Positions 1 through 8,362 of a stretch of DNA of 64,000 nt are shown piece after piece (position 1 is the first letter of the stretch; every line of letters starts with the position of its first letter). Source of the DNA: Pseudomonas sp. ANT_H12B (GTDB lineage Bacteria > Pseudomonadota > Gammaproteobacteria > Pseudomonadales > Pseudomonadaceae); assembly GCF_008369325.1 (NCBI RefSeq), contig NZ_VOBI01000018.1, positions 79,687 through 143,686 of the forward strand, given 5' to 3'. The notes beneath the pieces were generated by a model that made no database searches, was not told the DNA's origin, and saw only the letters and a list, made by a program, of their open reading frames with translations. A program made the position numbers and the translations under genes.

Positions 1-1
1 T

Positions 2-784
2 GTGTTGGTGGACTGTGAATTCATGATCGAGGCTGATGCCCGAATCAGCATCGTCACGCCACAGGAGCCCGACGGTCTGGAGATCCTTCGCCGCTCCTGC
101 GCGCTGATGTTGGCCATGGCCGTCAAACAGCTCCATCCGAATGTGCAACTGCAAACCGGATCGGCATTGGGCGACGGTTTCTTTTATGAGTTTGCTTTCG
201 AACGGTTGCTGACCTCGGCCGATTTGCCGCTGATTGAAGCGCGCATGCGCGCACTGTCAGCGACCAACCATTCGATCCGTCGCCGGGAAATATCATCCCG
301 AGCGACGCCATCTGAAGGATTTTCGCTGTATCGCCTGGGTGACTTCGAATACCTGACGGTTGGCCCACACGTTCCCGCCACCCGGGTGTTGCAAGCGTTC
401 GCCCTCGATCACATCAGCGGTACGTTTCCGCAACGGATTTACGGTACGTGCTGGTCCTGCCAACAGGAGCTGGAAAACTGGCGAGCGCCGCCACACGTGA
501 TCGTCGTGAGCATGGATGAACGTCAGGCCGGTTATGCACAATCGGTCACTGAGACATTGCGCCGAAGCGGCGTGCGCGCCAGGGCGGATCTGCGTAGCGA
601 GAAGGTTCGCCACAAGATTCGCGAGCACAGTCAGACAGTGCCGTATCTGGTGGTCATTGGGGAGAAGGAACAGGCAGGCGGGTTTGTGAGTGTACGTAGC
701 CGTACCGGGGAGGATTTCGGAAGGATGGCGGTTGAGGCAGTGTGTGAATGGTTGAATCAAGCCCGCCCCCGCACAGCCATGTAG
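2..784 (+). CDS. Threonyl-tRNA synthetase-like protein lacking the catalytic core
   Basis: Residues about 27-160 align by eye with the N2/SAD editing domain of ThrRS (SCA..., GFFYEF, GPHVP, QRIYGT), and about 163-250 with its anticodon-binding domain (ADLRSEK, KIREH). The roughly 300-residue class II catalytic core that normally lies between them is absent: RIYGT runs almost straight into the anticodon domain. The editing-site signature is also eroded. The usual HxxxH is L35...M39, and the Cys of CRGPH is T119, with only H123 kept. It therefore should not aminoacylate and probably does not edit; tRNA binding or regulation is inference. The GTG at base 2 opens the frame, ATG at 23 is an alternative start, and the true start may lie outside the window. 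The frame is intact, so this need not be a decaying gene. Confidence 0.75.
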   Translation: MLVDCEFMIEADARISIVTPQEPDGLEILRRSCALMLAMAVKQLHPNVQLQTGSALGDGFFYEFAFERLLTSADLPLIEARMRALSATNHSIRRREISSRATPSEGFSLYRLGDFEYLTVGPHVPATRVLQAFALDHISGTFPQRIYGTCWSCQQELENWRAPPHVIVVSMDERQAGYAQSVTETLRRSGVRARADLRSEKVRHKIREHSQTVPYLVVIGEKEQAGGFVSVRSRTGEDFGRMAVEAVCEWLNQARPRTAM

Positions 785-822
785 GAGCGAGCGGTGCGGC
801 GATCCGACTTGCCCCGCGAAGC
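779..822. repeat. Degenerate REP-like repeat
   Basis: The stretch beginning TGTAGGAGCGAGCGG and ending in CCCGCGAAGC resembles the intergenic REP units common in Pseudomonas. It lies in the short gap between two convergent genes, where such units are often found. Assignment is from memory of the motif only. Confidence 0.35.
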
Positions 823-824
823 TT

Positions 825-1346
825 TTAAGCTCTTGGCTTAACGGTCCCGCAATCCTGCCCCAACCACACGGCGCGGGTATCGAGACTACCCTTCTGCTGG
901 ATGCCGGTGGCATTGAAGGTGCCATTCACCTTGGTGGTGAATTCACGATCACTGAGGAAAGTGGCGACACCGGTGCCCTGCGCTTTCGGGCAGCTGAAGC
1001 GGAATTTCCACTGATTACCGGTGCGGTCGGTGATTTCCTGCTTGCAGCCCGACTGCGGATCGGTCAGCGGAATGTCGTTGGTCTTCACCTGTTCCGGCGT
1101 CAAGCAAGCCCGAATCCCCTTGCCGCCCATGGTGATGCCCTGCTTCTCCAGCTGCGCACGCTGTGCCGGGGTCATCTGGCCCTGCAACTGGCCAAGGATC
1201 AGCTGCAAATCCGGAAGATTCTGGTCATCGACCTTCATGTTACTTGTGGTCATTTCCCACAAACCGGGCTGCAACATCTGCGCCTGAGCGGCCACAGGAA
1301 GTGCTAAACCAAAAGCAACGGCCAAACCCAGCAGACGAACGTTCAT
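825..1346 (-). CDS. DUF3617 family secreted protein
   Basis: A 173-residue protein with a clear Sec signal peptide (hydrophobic run ending AAQAQ at about residues 5-23), followed by the pattern of DUF3617 proteins: LQPGLWEMTTSN near the mature start and paired cysteines (ACLTPEQV, GCKQEI, FSCPKAQG, GQDCG). It should be periplasmic. The family has no established biochemical role. The ATG at 1346 is preceded by an AGGAG on the minus strand about eight bases upstream, supporting the start. It is a single gene, convergent with the ThrRS-like gene and divergent from cls. Confidence 0.85.
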   Translation of the reverse strand: MNVRLLGLAVAFGLALPVAAQAQMLQPGLWEMTTSNMKVDDQNLPDLQLILGQLQGQMTPAQRAQLEKQGITMGGKGIRACLTPEQVKTNDIPLTDPQSGCKQEITDRTGNQWKFRFSCPKAQGTGVATFLSDREFTTKVNGTFNATGIQQKGSLDTRAVWLGQDCGTVKPRA

Positions 1347-1477
1347 CGAGTAACTCCTGATCAGTAGTGGCCGTTAGACGTCAGCCACGGGCTTCGGTTC
1401 ATGGGCCAATTAAATAGCGACATTCTGCACGGAACATGGTCTGTTAAGCATTGAATCTTCAGGAGCAAGGCTGCCCC

Positions 1478-2917
1478 ATGGATTATTTTGGACCGCATGT
1501 TTTCGGTTATCTGATCGCGCTGCTGCACTCCCTGGGCCTGATCGCCGCCATCCATGCCGTATTGACCGTTCGGACCGCCCAAGGCTCGATCGCCTGGGCC
1601 CTGTCGTTGCTGTTCATTCCCTACCTGACACTCATCCCGTACCTGGTCTTCGGCCGCAGCACCTTCGATGGTTACATCAATGCCCGGCGCCAGGCCAACG
1701 AAGAAATGCGCAAGGCCATCTCCGAGTTGAACTGGCGACCTTGGGTAGAAGAGGCGCTGACGGCACGCGCCTCCAACGCTTATGCGTCCTTGAGGGCCAT
1801 GCCAAAACTGGGGCGCATGCCCTGCCTGGCGAACAACGAAGTGCGCTTGCTGATAAATGGCTACGCCACCTTCGAGGCGATTTTCGAGGCCATCAGCACC
1901 GCGAAGGAAGCGGTGCTGATTCAATTCTTCATCGTCCACGACGACCGACTCGGCCAGCGCCTGCAAAACCTGTTGCTGAAGAAGGCCGCTGAAGGTGTTG
2001 CTGTTTACTTGCTCTACGACCGGATCGGCAGCCACTCCCTGCCCCACAGTTATGTCCAGCCATTGCGCGATGCCGGCGTAGAGGTCAAAGCCTTCGCGAC
2101 TCGTAGCGGCTGGCTCAATCGCTTCCAGGTCAATTTCCGCAACCACCGCAAGATCGTAGTAGTCGACGGGGTGCTGGGATTCGTCGGCGGGCACAACGTA
2201 GGCGATGAATACATGGGCGAGAAACCGCCCCTGGCACCGTGGCGCGACACTCATGTGCAAGTACGTGGGCCCGTGGTGGCGTGCATGCAGGAATCTTTTG
2301 CCGAAGACTGGTTCTGGGCTGCACGTTCACTGCCACCACTGATCTTGCCGGACGTTTACCCGGACGACGGCGTGCTGTGCCAATTGCTGGCCAGCGGCCC
2401 GGCAGATTCCTACGAGACCTGTTCGTTGTTCTTCGTCGAAGCCATCCATGCGGCGACAGAACGAGTGTGGATCACCAGCCCCTATTTCATCCCCGATGAA
2501 GCCGTCTTCGCGGCGTTGCGCCTGGCGGTGCTGCGCGGTGTGGATGTGCGATTGCTGCTGCCTTCACGGCCGGATCACCGGATCGTCTATGCCGCTTCCA
2601 GCCTGTATGCCTTTGAAGCGGTGCGGGCCGGCGTGCGGGTTTTCCGCTACGAGCCCGGATTCATGCATCAGAAAGTCGTGTTGATCGACAGCGAAATCAG
2701 CGCCATCGGCAGCGCCAATCTGGACAATCGTTCGTTCCGGCTGAATTTCGAAGTGATGTTGCTGACAGTCGACAGCGCGTTTGCCGCCGAGGTGGAACAA
2801 ATGCTCAATGATGACTTCGCGCAGGCCCACGAGGTCGCCAAAGAAGAAAGCCGGGAGACCCACCGACTGCAACAGGTCGGCATGCGGATCGCCCGGCTTA
2901 TCTCGCCGATACTCTAG
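1478..2917 (+). CDS. cls: Cardiolipin synthase
   Basis: A phospholipase D superfamily enzyme that condenses phosphatidylglycerol (or PE with PG) into cardiolipin at the inner membrane. Two N-terminal membrane segments (about residues 9-28 and 38-58) are followed by two HKD motifs: H223-R-K-IVVV-D230 and H397-Q-K-VVLI-D404, the paired catalytic sites of the family. The 479-residue length is normal. I chose ATG 1478 (MDYFGPHVFG) over an upstream TTG because Pseudomonas homologues begin there and an AGGAG lies 12 bases ahead. It is convergent with cfa, another phospholipid-modifying enzyme, from which a hairpin separates it. Confidence 0.93.
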   Translation: MDYFGPHVFGYLIALLHSLGLIAAIHAVLTVRTAQGSIAWALSLLFIPYLTLIPYLVFGRSTFDGYINARRQANEEMRKAISELNWRPWVEEALTARASNAYASLRAMPKLGRMPCLANNEVRLLINGYATFEAIFEAISTAKEAVLIQFFIVHDDRLGQRLQNLLLKKAAEGVAVYLLYDRIGSHSLPHSYVQPLRDAGVEVKAFATRSGWLNRFQVNFRNHRKIVVVDGVLGFVGGHNVGDEYMGEKPPLAPWRDTHVQVRGPVVACMQESFAEDWFWAARSLPPLILPDVYPDDGVLCQLLASGPADSYETCSLFFVEAIHAATERVWITSPYFIPDEAVFAALRLAVLRGVDVRLLLPSRPDHRIVYAASSLYAFEAVRAGVRVFRYEPGFMHQKVVLIDSEISAIGSANLDNRSFRLNFEVMLLTVDSAFAAEVEQMLNDDFAQAHEVAKEESRETHRLQQVGMRIARLISPIL

Positions 2918-2955
2918 TGTCCTGTCTCACAAACAGTATTTGCGAGACAGGGCAC
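2917..2955. terminator. Hairpin between convergent cls and cfa
   Basis: GTGTCCTGTCTC pairs with GAGACAGGGCAC (one G-T pair), and after a mismatch an inner CAAA/TTTG stem closes on a five-base loop. It overlaps the cls and cfa stop codons and would serve both directions. There is no strong T-tract, so its efficiency is uncertain. Confidence 0.5.
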
Positions 2956-4139
2956 TATGGGTTGTAGATATCGTCCCGCGTCCATGGCAGTTCATGGCTG
3001 CCATCCGGGTGGGCCTTCACCGCAAGGATCTGGTGCAAGTTGATCCAGCCCTTGGCAAACGCATACGCGCAACCGGCCAGGTACAGCCGCCAGATCCTCA
3101 ACGCCTGCTCAGGCACCTGCCTTGAAGCGGCTTCCAGATTATCTTCGAGGCGTTCGCTCCAGTGATCGAGGGTACGCGCGTAATGCAGGCGCAGACTCTC
3201 GACGTCGACGATCTCCAGCCCCGCTTCGCTGATCTCGGCAGAAATCATCGACAGGTGCGGCAGTTCGCCGTTAGGGAACACGTACTTCTCGATGAAGTCG
3301 CCGGCTCCGCGTCCCACTGGACGGCCATCGGTGTGCTTGGCGGTGATCCCGTGGTTCATCACCAGGCCGCCCTCTTTCACCGCGCCAAACAATGTTTTGC
3401 AGTACTGCGCCAGGTTGGCGTGTCCGACGTGTTCGAACATGCCGACGCTGACCACCTTATCGAAGCGCCCGTCCTGGGGCAGATCGCGGTAGTCGAGCAG
3501 TTGCAGTTCCACCAGATCATCCAGGCCTTCGGCGGTCACCCGTTCACGGGCCAGGGCCAGTTGTTCCTTACTGAGCGTGATCCCGAATACCTTCGCGCCA
3601 AATTCCCGGGCCGCATACCGCGCCAACCCGCCCCAACCGCAACCGACATCCAGCAGATACTCACCGGGTTGCAGCCGCAACTTGCGGCACAGGTGACGGA
3701 ATTTGGCTTGCTGGGCTTGCTCGAGTGTTTCGCTGCCGGTCTCGAAATAAGCGCAGGAATACGCCATGTCGCTGTCGAGCCACAACTGATAAAACGCGTT
3801 GGAAAGGTCATAGTGGTAGGAAATCGCTTTCGCGTCGGTTTCCTTGTCGTGGACGGTTCGCACTGGCTGACTGTCTTGATCACCCAGCAACGCCTGGCTC
3901 CATTCATCGCAGACGCGAATCACATCGCTGATAGAGCCTTCCAGCTCAAGTTTACCTTCGACAAACGCCGCTCCGAGCGCGTCCAGGCTTGGGTGGGTGA
4001 ACTGGGTAACCATTTGTGGGTCCTTGACCACAATGGTGACGCTGGGCGTCGGCCCCAGATTGAATTCATGGCCGTCCCAGAGTCGCAGGCGTAGCGGTAA
4101 CTGCAGATTCTGTAAGGCCGGTGGAAGTTGCGCGAGCAT
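2955..4139 (-). CDS. cfa: Cyclopropane-fatty-acyl-phospholipid synthase
   Basis: Transfers a methylene group from S-adenosylmethionine to cis double bonds of membrane phospholipid acyl chains. The SAM-binding motif LLDVGCGWG is at residues 162-170, preceded by the family block ISYHYDLSNAFYQLWLD at about 106-122. MFEHVGHANL and the C-terminal region (YARTLDHW, WRLYLAGCAYAF) also fit. At 394 residues it has the usual length. The start at 4139 (MLAQLPPAL) is preceded by an AAGGGGG ribosome site; the frame continues 15 codons further upstream without signal. It is convergent with cls. The 226 bases upstream hold only a small GGCTAT/ATAGCC hairpin (about 4200-4218). Confidence 0.95.
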   Translation of the reverse strand: MLAQLPPALQNLQLPLRLRLWDGHEFNLGPTPSVTIVVKDPQMVTQFTHPSLDALGAAFVEGKLELEGSISDVIRVCDEWSQALLGDQDSQPVRTVHDKETDAKAISYHYDLSNAFYQLWLDSDMAYSCAYFETGSETLEQAQQAKFRHLCRKLRLQPGEYLLDVGCGWGGLARYAAREFGAKVFGITLSKEQLALARERVTAEGLDDLVELQLLDYRDLPQDGRFDKVVSVGMFEHVGHANLAQYCKTLFGAVKEGGLVMNHGITAKHTDGRPVGRGAGDFIEKYVFPNGELPHLSMISAEISEAGLEIVDVESLRLHYARTLDHWSERLEDNLEAASRQVPEQALRIWRLYLAGCAYAFAKGWINLHQILAVKAHPDGSHELPWTRDDIYNP

Positions 4140-4365
4140 GGATAGTCCCCCTTGTTTCAGACGTCTGATGTGAGGGTAGAACATCCTTGAAAAATAGCAG
4201 GCTATCGATTTAATAGCCGATTTCTATGAGTCGTAGCGCTTGAACCAACCGTTGCGAATTCATAGAAGTGATTGCCCTCACCTAGATGACTACGGATTTG
4301 GCGAACAGTTCTGAAAAGTTGAAAACACCCGCGATCATGCTGTTTAGAGCATTCACCCGCCGTAC

Positions 4366-6276
4366 TCAATCGTCCTCCTTCAGCTTGAGTAATGGCTCCT
4401 GAAACCGCAGTAAACGCCCGGCGTTCCCCAGCACCAGCAACGTACTGAGGTTGTGCAGCAACGCTGCAATCATCGCCCCGGCAGCGCCGAGCCAGCCGAA
4501 TGCAGCGAAGGCCACAATCGCCAGCGTCCAGCCCAAACCGATGATCACATTGACCTGCAAGGTCTGCCGGCATTGGCGACTTAAACGCACACACGTGCCC
4601 AGCCGTCGCAGGTCACTGCCGATCAGCACAATGTCGGCCGAGGCCAGCGCAATGTCCGCCCCGCCCGCGCCCATAGCCACGCCGACCACACCGGCCTTGA
4701 GTGCCAGCGAATCGTTGATGCCATCGCCCACCACCATCGGCCGGAAGCCGCTGCCGATTTCCTTGAGCACGCGATTGAGTTTGTCCTCGGGCAAGGCCTG
4801 AGCTTCAACATCACTGATCCCGACATCGCGAGCCAGTGTGTGCGCGACGCTTTGCCGGTCACCGGTGAGCAACAACTGCCTTCCCAGACCCAGTTCACGC
4901 AACTCGCTCAAGGCGAACCGCGCCTCGGGTTTGACGCTGTCGGCCAGCAACAGCCAAGCGAGGAATTCACCGTTGAGCGCCAGCCCGGCAATCGGGCCGT
5001 CGTGGTCGGGAACGTCGGAGGTGTTGATACCCAGTTGCGCGAACAGCTCCGGACGACCGAGCGCCGCCTCGCCCTGCTCGGTCATTGCTACCACTCCCAG
5101 CCCTTGGCGTTCGTGGATGTCCGAGAGCAGTAGAAAATGTTCCTGAGTGACCAACCCGGCGAGCGCGCGACTGACCGGATGACTGCTGGCGGAACCAAGA
5201 CTGGCGGCAAGTTTCAAGACGTGACTGCGATCCTCAAGAGGACTGTCGATGGATTGCAGGCGCAAGGTGCCGAAGGTCAGGGTTCCGGTCTTGTCGACCA
5301 CCAGAGAAGTCAGGTCCGCCAACTCTTCAAGAAACGCCGAGCTGCGAATCAGAATCCCATGCCGAGCCGCCACCGCCACACCGGCAATCGCCGTAGCGGG
5401 CGCCGACAACACCAGCGCACAAGGACAGGCCGCCACTAGCACCGCGAGCATCGCCTGGGCATCGTTTGTGATGAACCAGGTCACAGCGGCCAGCAGCAAC
5501 ACCAGCACCATGTAACTGCCGGCATAGCGTTCCAGCAAACGCGTGATCGGCGGTTTGGAACGCTCGGCACTTTGCATCAGCGCGATGACTTTACCGAGGG
5601 TCGATTCGTTGCCGGTACGGGTCACCTGGATGCGCAGCAGGCCGTCGAGGTTGATCGCACCGCCAAACACTTGCATGCCGACGCCCGCCTCCATCGGCAC
5701 CGATTCGCCGGTAATCGACGCGGTGTCCAGGCTCGCCTGGCCAGACAATACCTGACCATCCGCCGGCACCCGATCACCCGCGCGCACCTCAACTAGGTCG
5801 CCAGCCTTAAGCGTGCCGTTGTCGACTTCGACGATGGAACCATCCGCCTGAACCTTGCGTGCGTGGCTGCGGGTGAGTTTGCCGAGGGCATGAATCGCTT
5901 CCTGTGAACCGATGACACTGCGCTCTTCGAGCACGTGGCCGAAGATCATGATGATCGGCAGTAACGCAGCGGTCAGCAGATCGCCGGTGGCCCAGGCACC
6001 GAGCAAGGCCAGAGCGATCAGCTGATCGGTGATGCCGTGCAAACTTGGATAACGCAGGCTGTACCACGCCGAACGCATCACTGGCACGGCCACCAACAAC
6101 GAAGCAAAACCCAGCAGCAGTTGGCTCACCCCAGTCTGCTCCGGCGACAACCAGCGCCAAATCAGGCCGAGCGCAAGCAAGCCCAGTGCGAGCATCGCCA
6201 AGGTCAATTGGCGTGCAGCGCTGCGCTGTTCAGCCGAGGACAACATGCTCGGTGCGGCGTCGGTTTGGGCGGTCAT
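4366..6276 (-). CDS. hmtA: P1B-type heavy-metal ATPase, HmtA-like
   Basis: A 636-residue metal-translocating P-type ATPase of the inner membrane. Visible motifs are TGES in the actuator domain (about 189-192), the CPC ion-binding motif at 284-286, the phosphorylated aspartate D328 in DKTGT, and GDGINDS in the P-domain. There is no N-terminal HMA or His-rich metal-binding domain. The order of three SPFH genes followed by this ATPase matches, from memory, the P. aeruginosa PA2438-PA2435 operon whose ATPase HmtA is reported to import zinc and copper. Importer function here is inferred from that synteny. It is the last gene of a tight four-gene operon: its start overlaps the upstream stop by four bases. 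A Zur-like operator precedes the first gene. Confidence 0.85.
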   Translation of the reverse strand: MTAQTDAAPSMLSSAEQRSAARQLTLAMLALGLLALGLIWRWLSPEQTGVSQLLLGFASLLVAVPVMRSAWYSLRYPSLHGITDQLIALALLGAWATGDLLTAALLPIIMIFGHVLEERSVIGSQEAIHALGKLTRSHARKVQADGSIVEVDNGTLKAGDLVEVRAGDRVPADGQVLSGQASLDTASITGESVPMEAGVGMQVFGGAINLDGLLRIQVTRTGNESTLGKVIALMQSAERSKPPITRLLERYAGSYMVLVLLLAAVTWFITNDAQAMLAVLVAACPCALVLSAPATAIAGVAVAARHGILIRSSAFLEELADLTSLVVDKTGTLTFGTLRLQSIDSPLEDRSHVLKLAASLGSASSHPVSRALAGLVTQEHFLLLSDIHERQGLGVVAMTEQGEAALGRPELFAQLGINTSDVPDHDGPIAGLALNGEFLAWLLLADSVKPEARFALSELRELGLGRQLLLTGDRQSVAHTLARDVGISDVEAQALPEDKLNRVLKEIGSGFRPMVVGDGINDSLALKAGVVGVAMGAGGADIALASADIVLIGSDLRRLGTCVRLSRQCRQTLQVNVIIGLGWTLAIVAFAAFGWLGAAGAMIAALLHNLSTLLVLGNAGRLLRFQEPLLKLKEDD

Positions 6277-7331
6277 TGTGCAGCTCCCTGAATGATCAGG
6301 CGGGAATCGTCTTTCGGATTGACCGTGGTCACCGAACCGGCCTGACCGAGAATTTTTGGCAGCCGCTCGCGGTAGATGCGCAGCAGCATTTGCGGGTCGG
6401 TGCCCTGCTGTTGCGTCTTCGCCAGACTCAACACCGTGGCCGTGTCGGCCGAGGCTTTGGCCAGCCGTTCGCTCGCTTGGGCATGGGCGGCTTGCAGCGC
6501 TCGGTCGGCTTGTTCATTAGCGGTCTGAGTCAGTTTCTCGGCTTCAGTGCGAGCGTTGGCCACGGCTTTGTCCGCTTGTTGGCTGGCCGTCAGCACCGCA
6601 TTGAAGGCGTTGACTGCCGGCCCGGGCAAACTCGATTGCACATCCACTCGCGCCACTTCGATTCCAAGTCCCTGCCCGGTTGATGTCAGTTCGGCCAAGC
6701 GTTGATTGATGCGTTGCACCAGATCACCGCGCAGACGTTCACGTCTTTCGGCTGCCTGATTATCGGCACCGATCAGTTCCGGTCGCGCGACCAGAATGGT
6801 GTCCAGATCGCGCGCGGCAGTGAGCGCGACAGCGCTGCGAGTGACCAGCCGATCCAACGCGGGCAGCACATGTTCGCCTTGAAGGACGAAGGCATACGGT
6901 TCGATGACTTTGTAGAAAACCCGCACATCCAGTTGCACCACGCCCGCATCACCGGTCAGCAAGTAACCGGAGCCGGCGAGCGCATCGCTGATCGGCGTGG
7001 CGAAACTCGCCACACGATCTGCCTGCAACGCGGCATCCGTGCGCAGTAAATCCTGTACGCGACGCTCGATCACCCGATCCGCCGCGGGCAACAAAATCAC
7101 CTGCTCAAACGGTCGAGGCCAAGCCAAAAGCAAACCGGCATTCTGGATGCGATCCAACGCGCCGAAGTGCAACACCACCGCTCGGTTCTGCGGGTCGATC
7201 TGCCGCACATTGGAAAATGCCCAAGCCAAAGCGGCCAACACTGTCACCGCGTACAACGCGAGAAAGGCCAATCGCCCGGCTTGAATCCAGGGGCTGCTCA
7301 GCTCAATTGTTCCACGTGGAACCAAACTCAT
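6273..7331 (-). CDS. HflC-like SPFH/band 7 membrane protein
   Basis: A 352-residue protein with one N-terminal membrane segment (about 17-38), then an SPFH/band 7 domain (IDPQNRAVVLHFG onward) and a long charged Ala/Glu-rich region likely to be coiled coil (about 235-315). HflK/HflC proteins form large membrane cages around FtsH. A paralogue dedicated to the metal ATPase is suggested by translational overlap on both sides (four bases at each junction), which implies balanced synthesis. It is not the housekeeping hflC, which sits with hflX and hflK. The role is unknown; scaffolding of the transporter is inference. Confidence 0.8.
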   Translation of the reverse strand: MSLVPRGTIELSSPWIQAGRLAFLALYAVTVLAALAWAFSNVRQIDPQNRAVVLHFGALDRIQNAGLLLAWPRPFEQVILLPAADRVIERRVQDLLRTDAALQADRVASFATPISDALAGSGYLLTGDAGVVQLDVRVFYKVIEPYAFVLQGEHVLPALDRLVTRSAVALTAARDLDTILVARPELIGADNQAAERRERLRGDLVQRINQRLAELTSTGQGLGIEVARVDVQSSLPGPAVNAFNAVLTASQQADKAVANARTEAEKLTQTANEQADRALQAAHAQASERLAKASADTATVLSLAKTQQQGTDPQMLLRIYRERLPKILGQAGSVTTVNPKDDSRLIIQGAAQ

Positions 7332-8362
7332 GGCTGCGACCCGGACTTGTTTTCGAGAGTCGGCGGACCGTCAACCAATACGCGGAACGGCGCGGCATCG
7401 GTGCGCAAAATCAATTTTGTGCCAGGCGTGACGATCGTGCCCAAGGTGTCGAGGGAGCGCAGCAAGTTGTAAAGCTGTGGCGAACCGGCATATGCGCGGC
7501 CGTAAATCTGCGCGGCTTCGACGCGAGATTGCGCTTCGATATCGGCGGCTTTCACCGTGGCATCGGCTTGCACGATTCGAGCATCACGCTCCGCAGCAGA
7601 ACGAATTTGCGCCGCTTCGCGCTTACCAATGGCCGTGCGTTCAGTGGCGATTGTTTCACGCTCGGCGCGCATACGATCAACCGTCGCGGTGAGGGTTACC
7701 GATGGCAGGGTCAATCGTTCGATGCCAACTTGCAGCACCCGCACCCCGTAGGTGGTCAGCAACTGCTGATCGATTTGCTGACGCAGCTGCGTTTCGAAAT
7801 CGGCGATATGCACCTGATCGGCGTCGGTGTTCACCAGGTTAGCCAGATCAAAACTGCTGGCCGTGGTTTCCAGAGCGGAGCCAACAAAGGTGCGAATTTG
7901 CCGTGCCGCTTCGTCCGGCTGATTCTGTACGGCGCGCATGAAGCGTTGCACATTGTCCGGATCGCCCTGCACCTGCCAGGCCACATAAGCCTGAACGATG
8001 ATGCGCAATCCGTCGCGCGTTCCGACATCCTGCAAACCGCTGGACGTGGTGCGCAGCCGTAGATCCACCGGGATCGCCGCCTCGAACGGAGCTGGCCAGC
8101 GCCAACCCAACCCTGGCTCGAGCAATACCCGCGACGGATTACCAAAGCGCGTAATCACCGTGGCCTCCCCCGAACGCACTTGCACCAGGCTTGCTGCCGC
8201 AACAGCGAAAGCGACCAGCAAGGCCGCCCAGCCCATCCGTCGCCAAGGGAACGGCCCCGCCTCTTGCGGGTCACCGTGGTGGTGATGCCCGTGGTGATGC
8301 CCGCCATGGCCGTGATCGTGGCCCGCATGGTCATCGTGATCGTGAGAGTGCGACTGGCTCAA
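7328..8362 (-). CDS. HflK-like SPFH protein with His-rich N-terminus
   Basis: A 344-residue protein. Residues 5-29 hold 14 histidines interleaved with Asp and Gly, a strong metal-binding signature on the cytoplasmic side. A single membrane segment follows (about 44-64), then an SPFH domain (SGEATVITRFGNPSRVL onward) and an Ala/Glu/Arg-rich helical C-terminus. The gene overlaps its neighbours by ATGA on both sides. The His-rich head in front of a metal ATPase gene suggests that it gathers or buffers zinc for, or from, the pump; that is inference. Housekeeping HflK has a Gly/Pro-rich rather than His-rich N-terminus. Confidence 0.82.
   Translation of the reverse strand: MSQSHSHDHDDHAGHDHGHGGHHHGHHHHGDPQEAGPFPWRRMGWAALLVAFAVAAASLVQVRSGEATVITRFGNPSRVLLEPGLGWRWPAPFEAAIPVDLRLRTTSSGLQDVGTRDGLRIIVQAYVAWQVQGDPDNVQRFMRAVQNQPDEAARQIRTFVGSALETTASSFDLANLVNTDADQVHIADFETQLRQQIDQQLLTTYGVRVLQVGIERLTLPSVTLTATVDRMRAERETIATERTAIGKREAAQIRSAAERDARIVQADATVKAADIEAQSRVEAAQIYGRAYAGSPQLYNLLRSLDTLGTIVTPGTKLILRTDAAPFRVLVDGPPTLENKSGSQP

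Noticed and set aside
4196..4222. GGCTAT/ATAGCC hairpin upstream of cfa considered as an operator or terminator
   Set aside because: Arms are only six bases, with no T-tract and no consensus I know.
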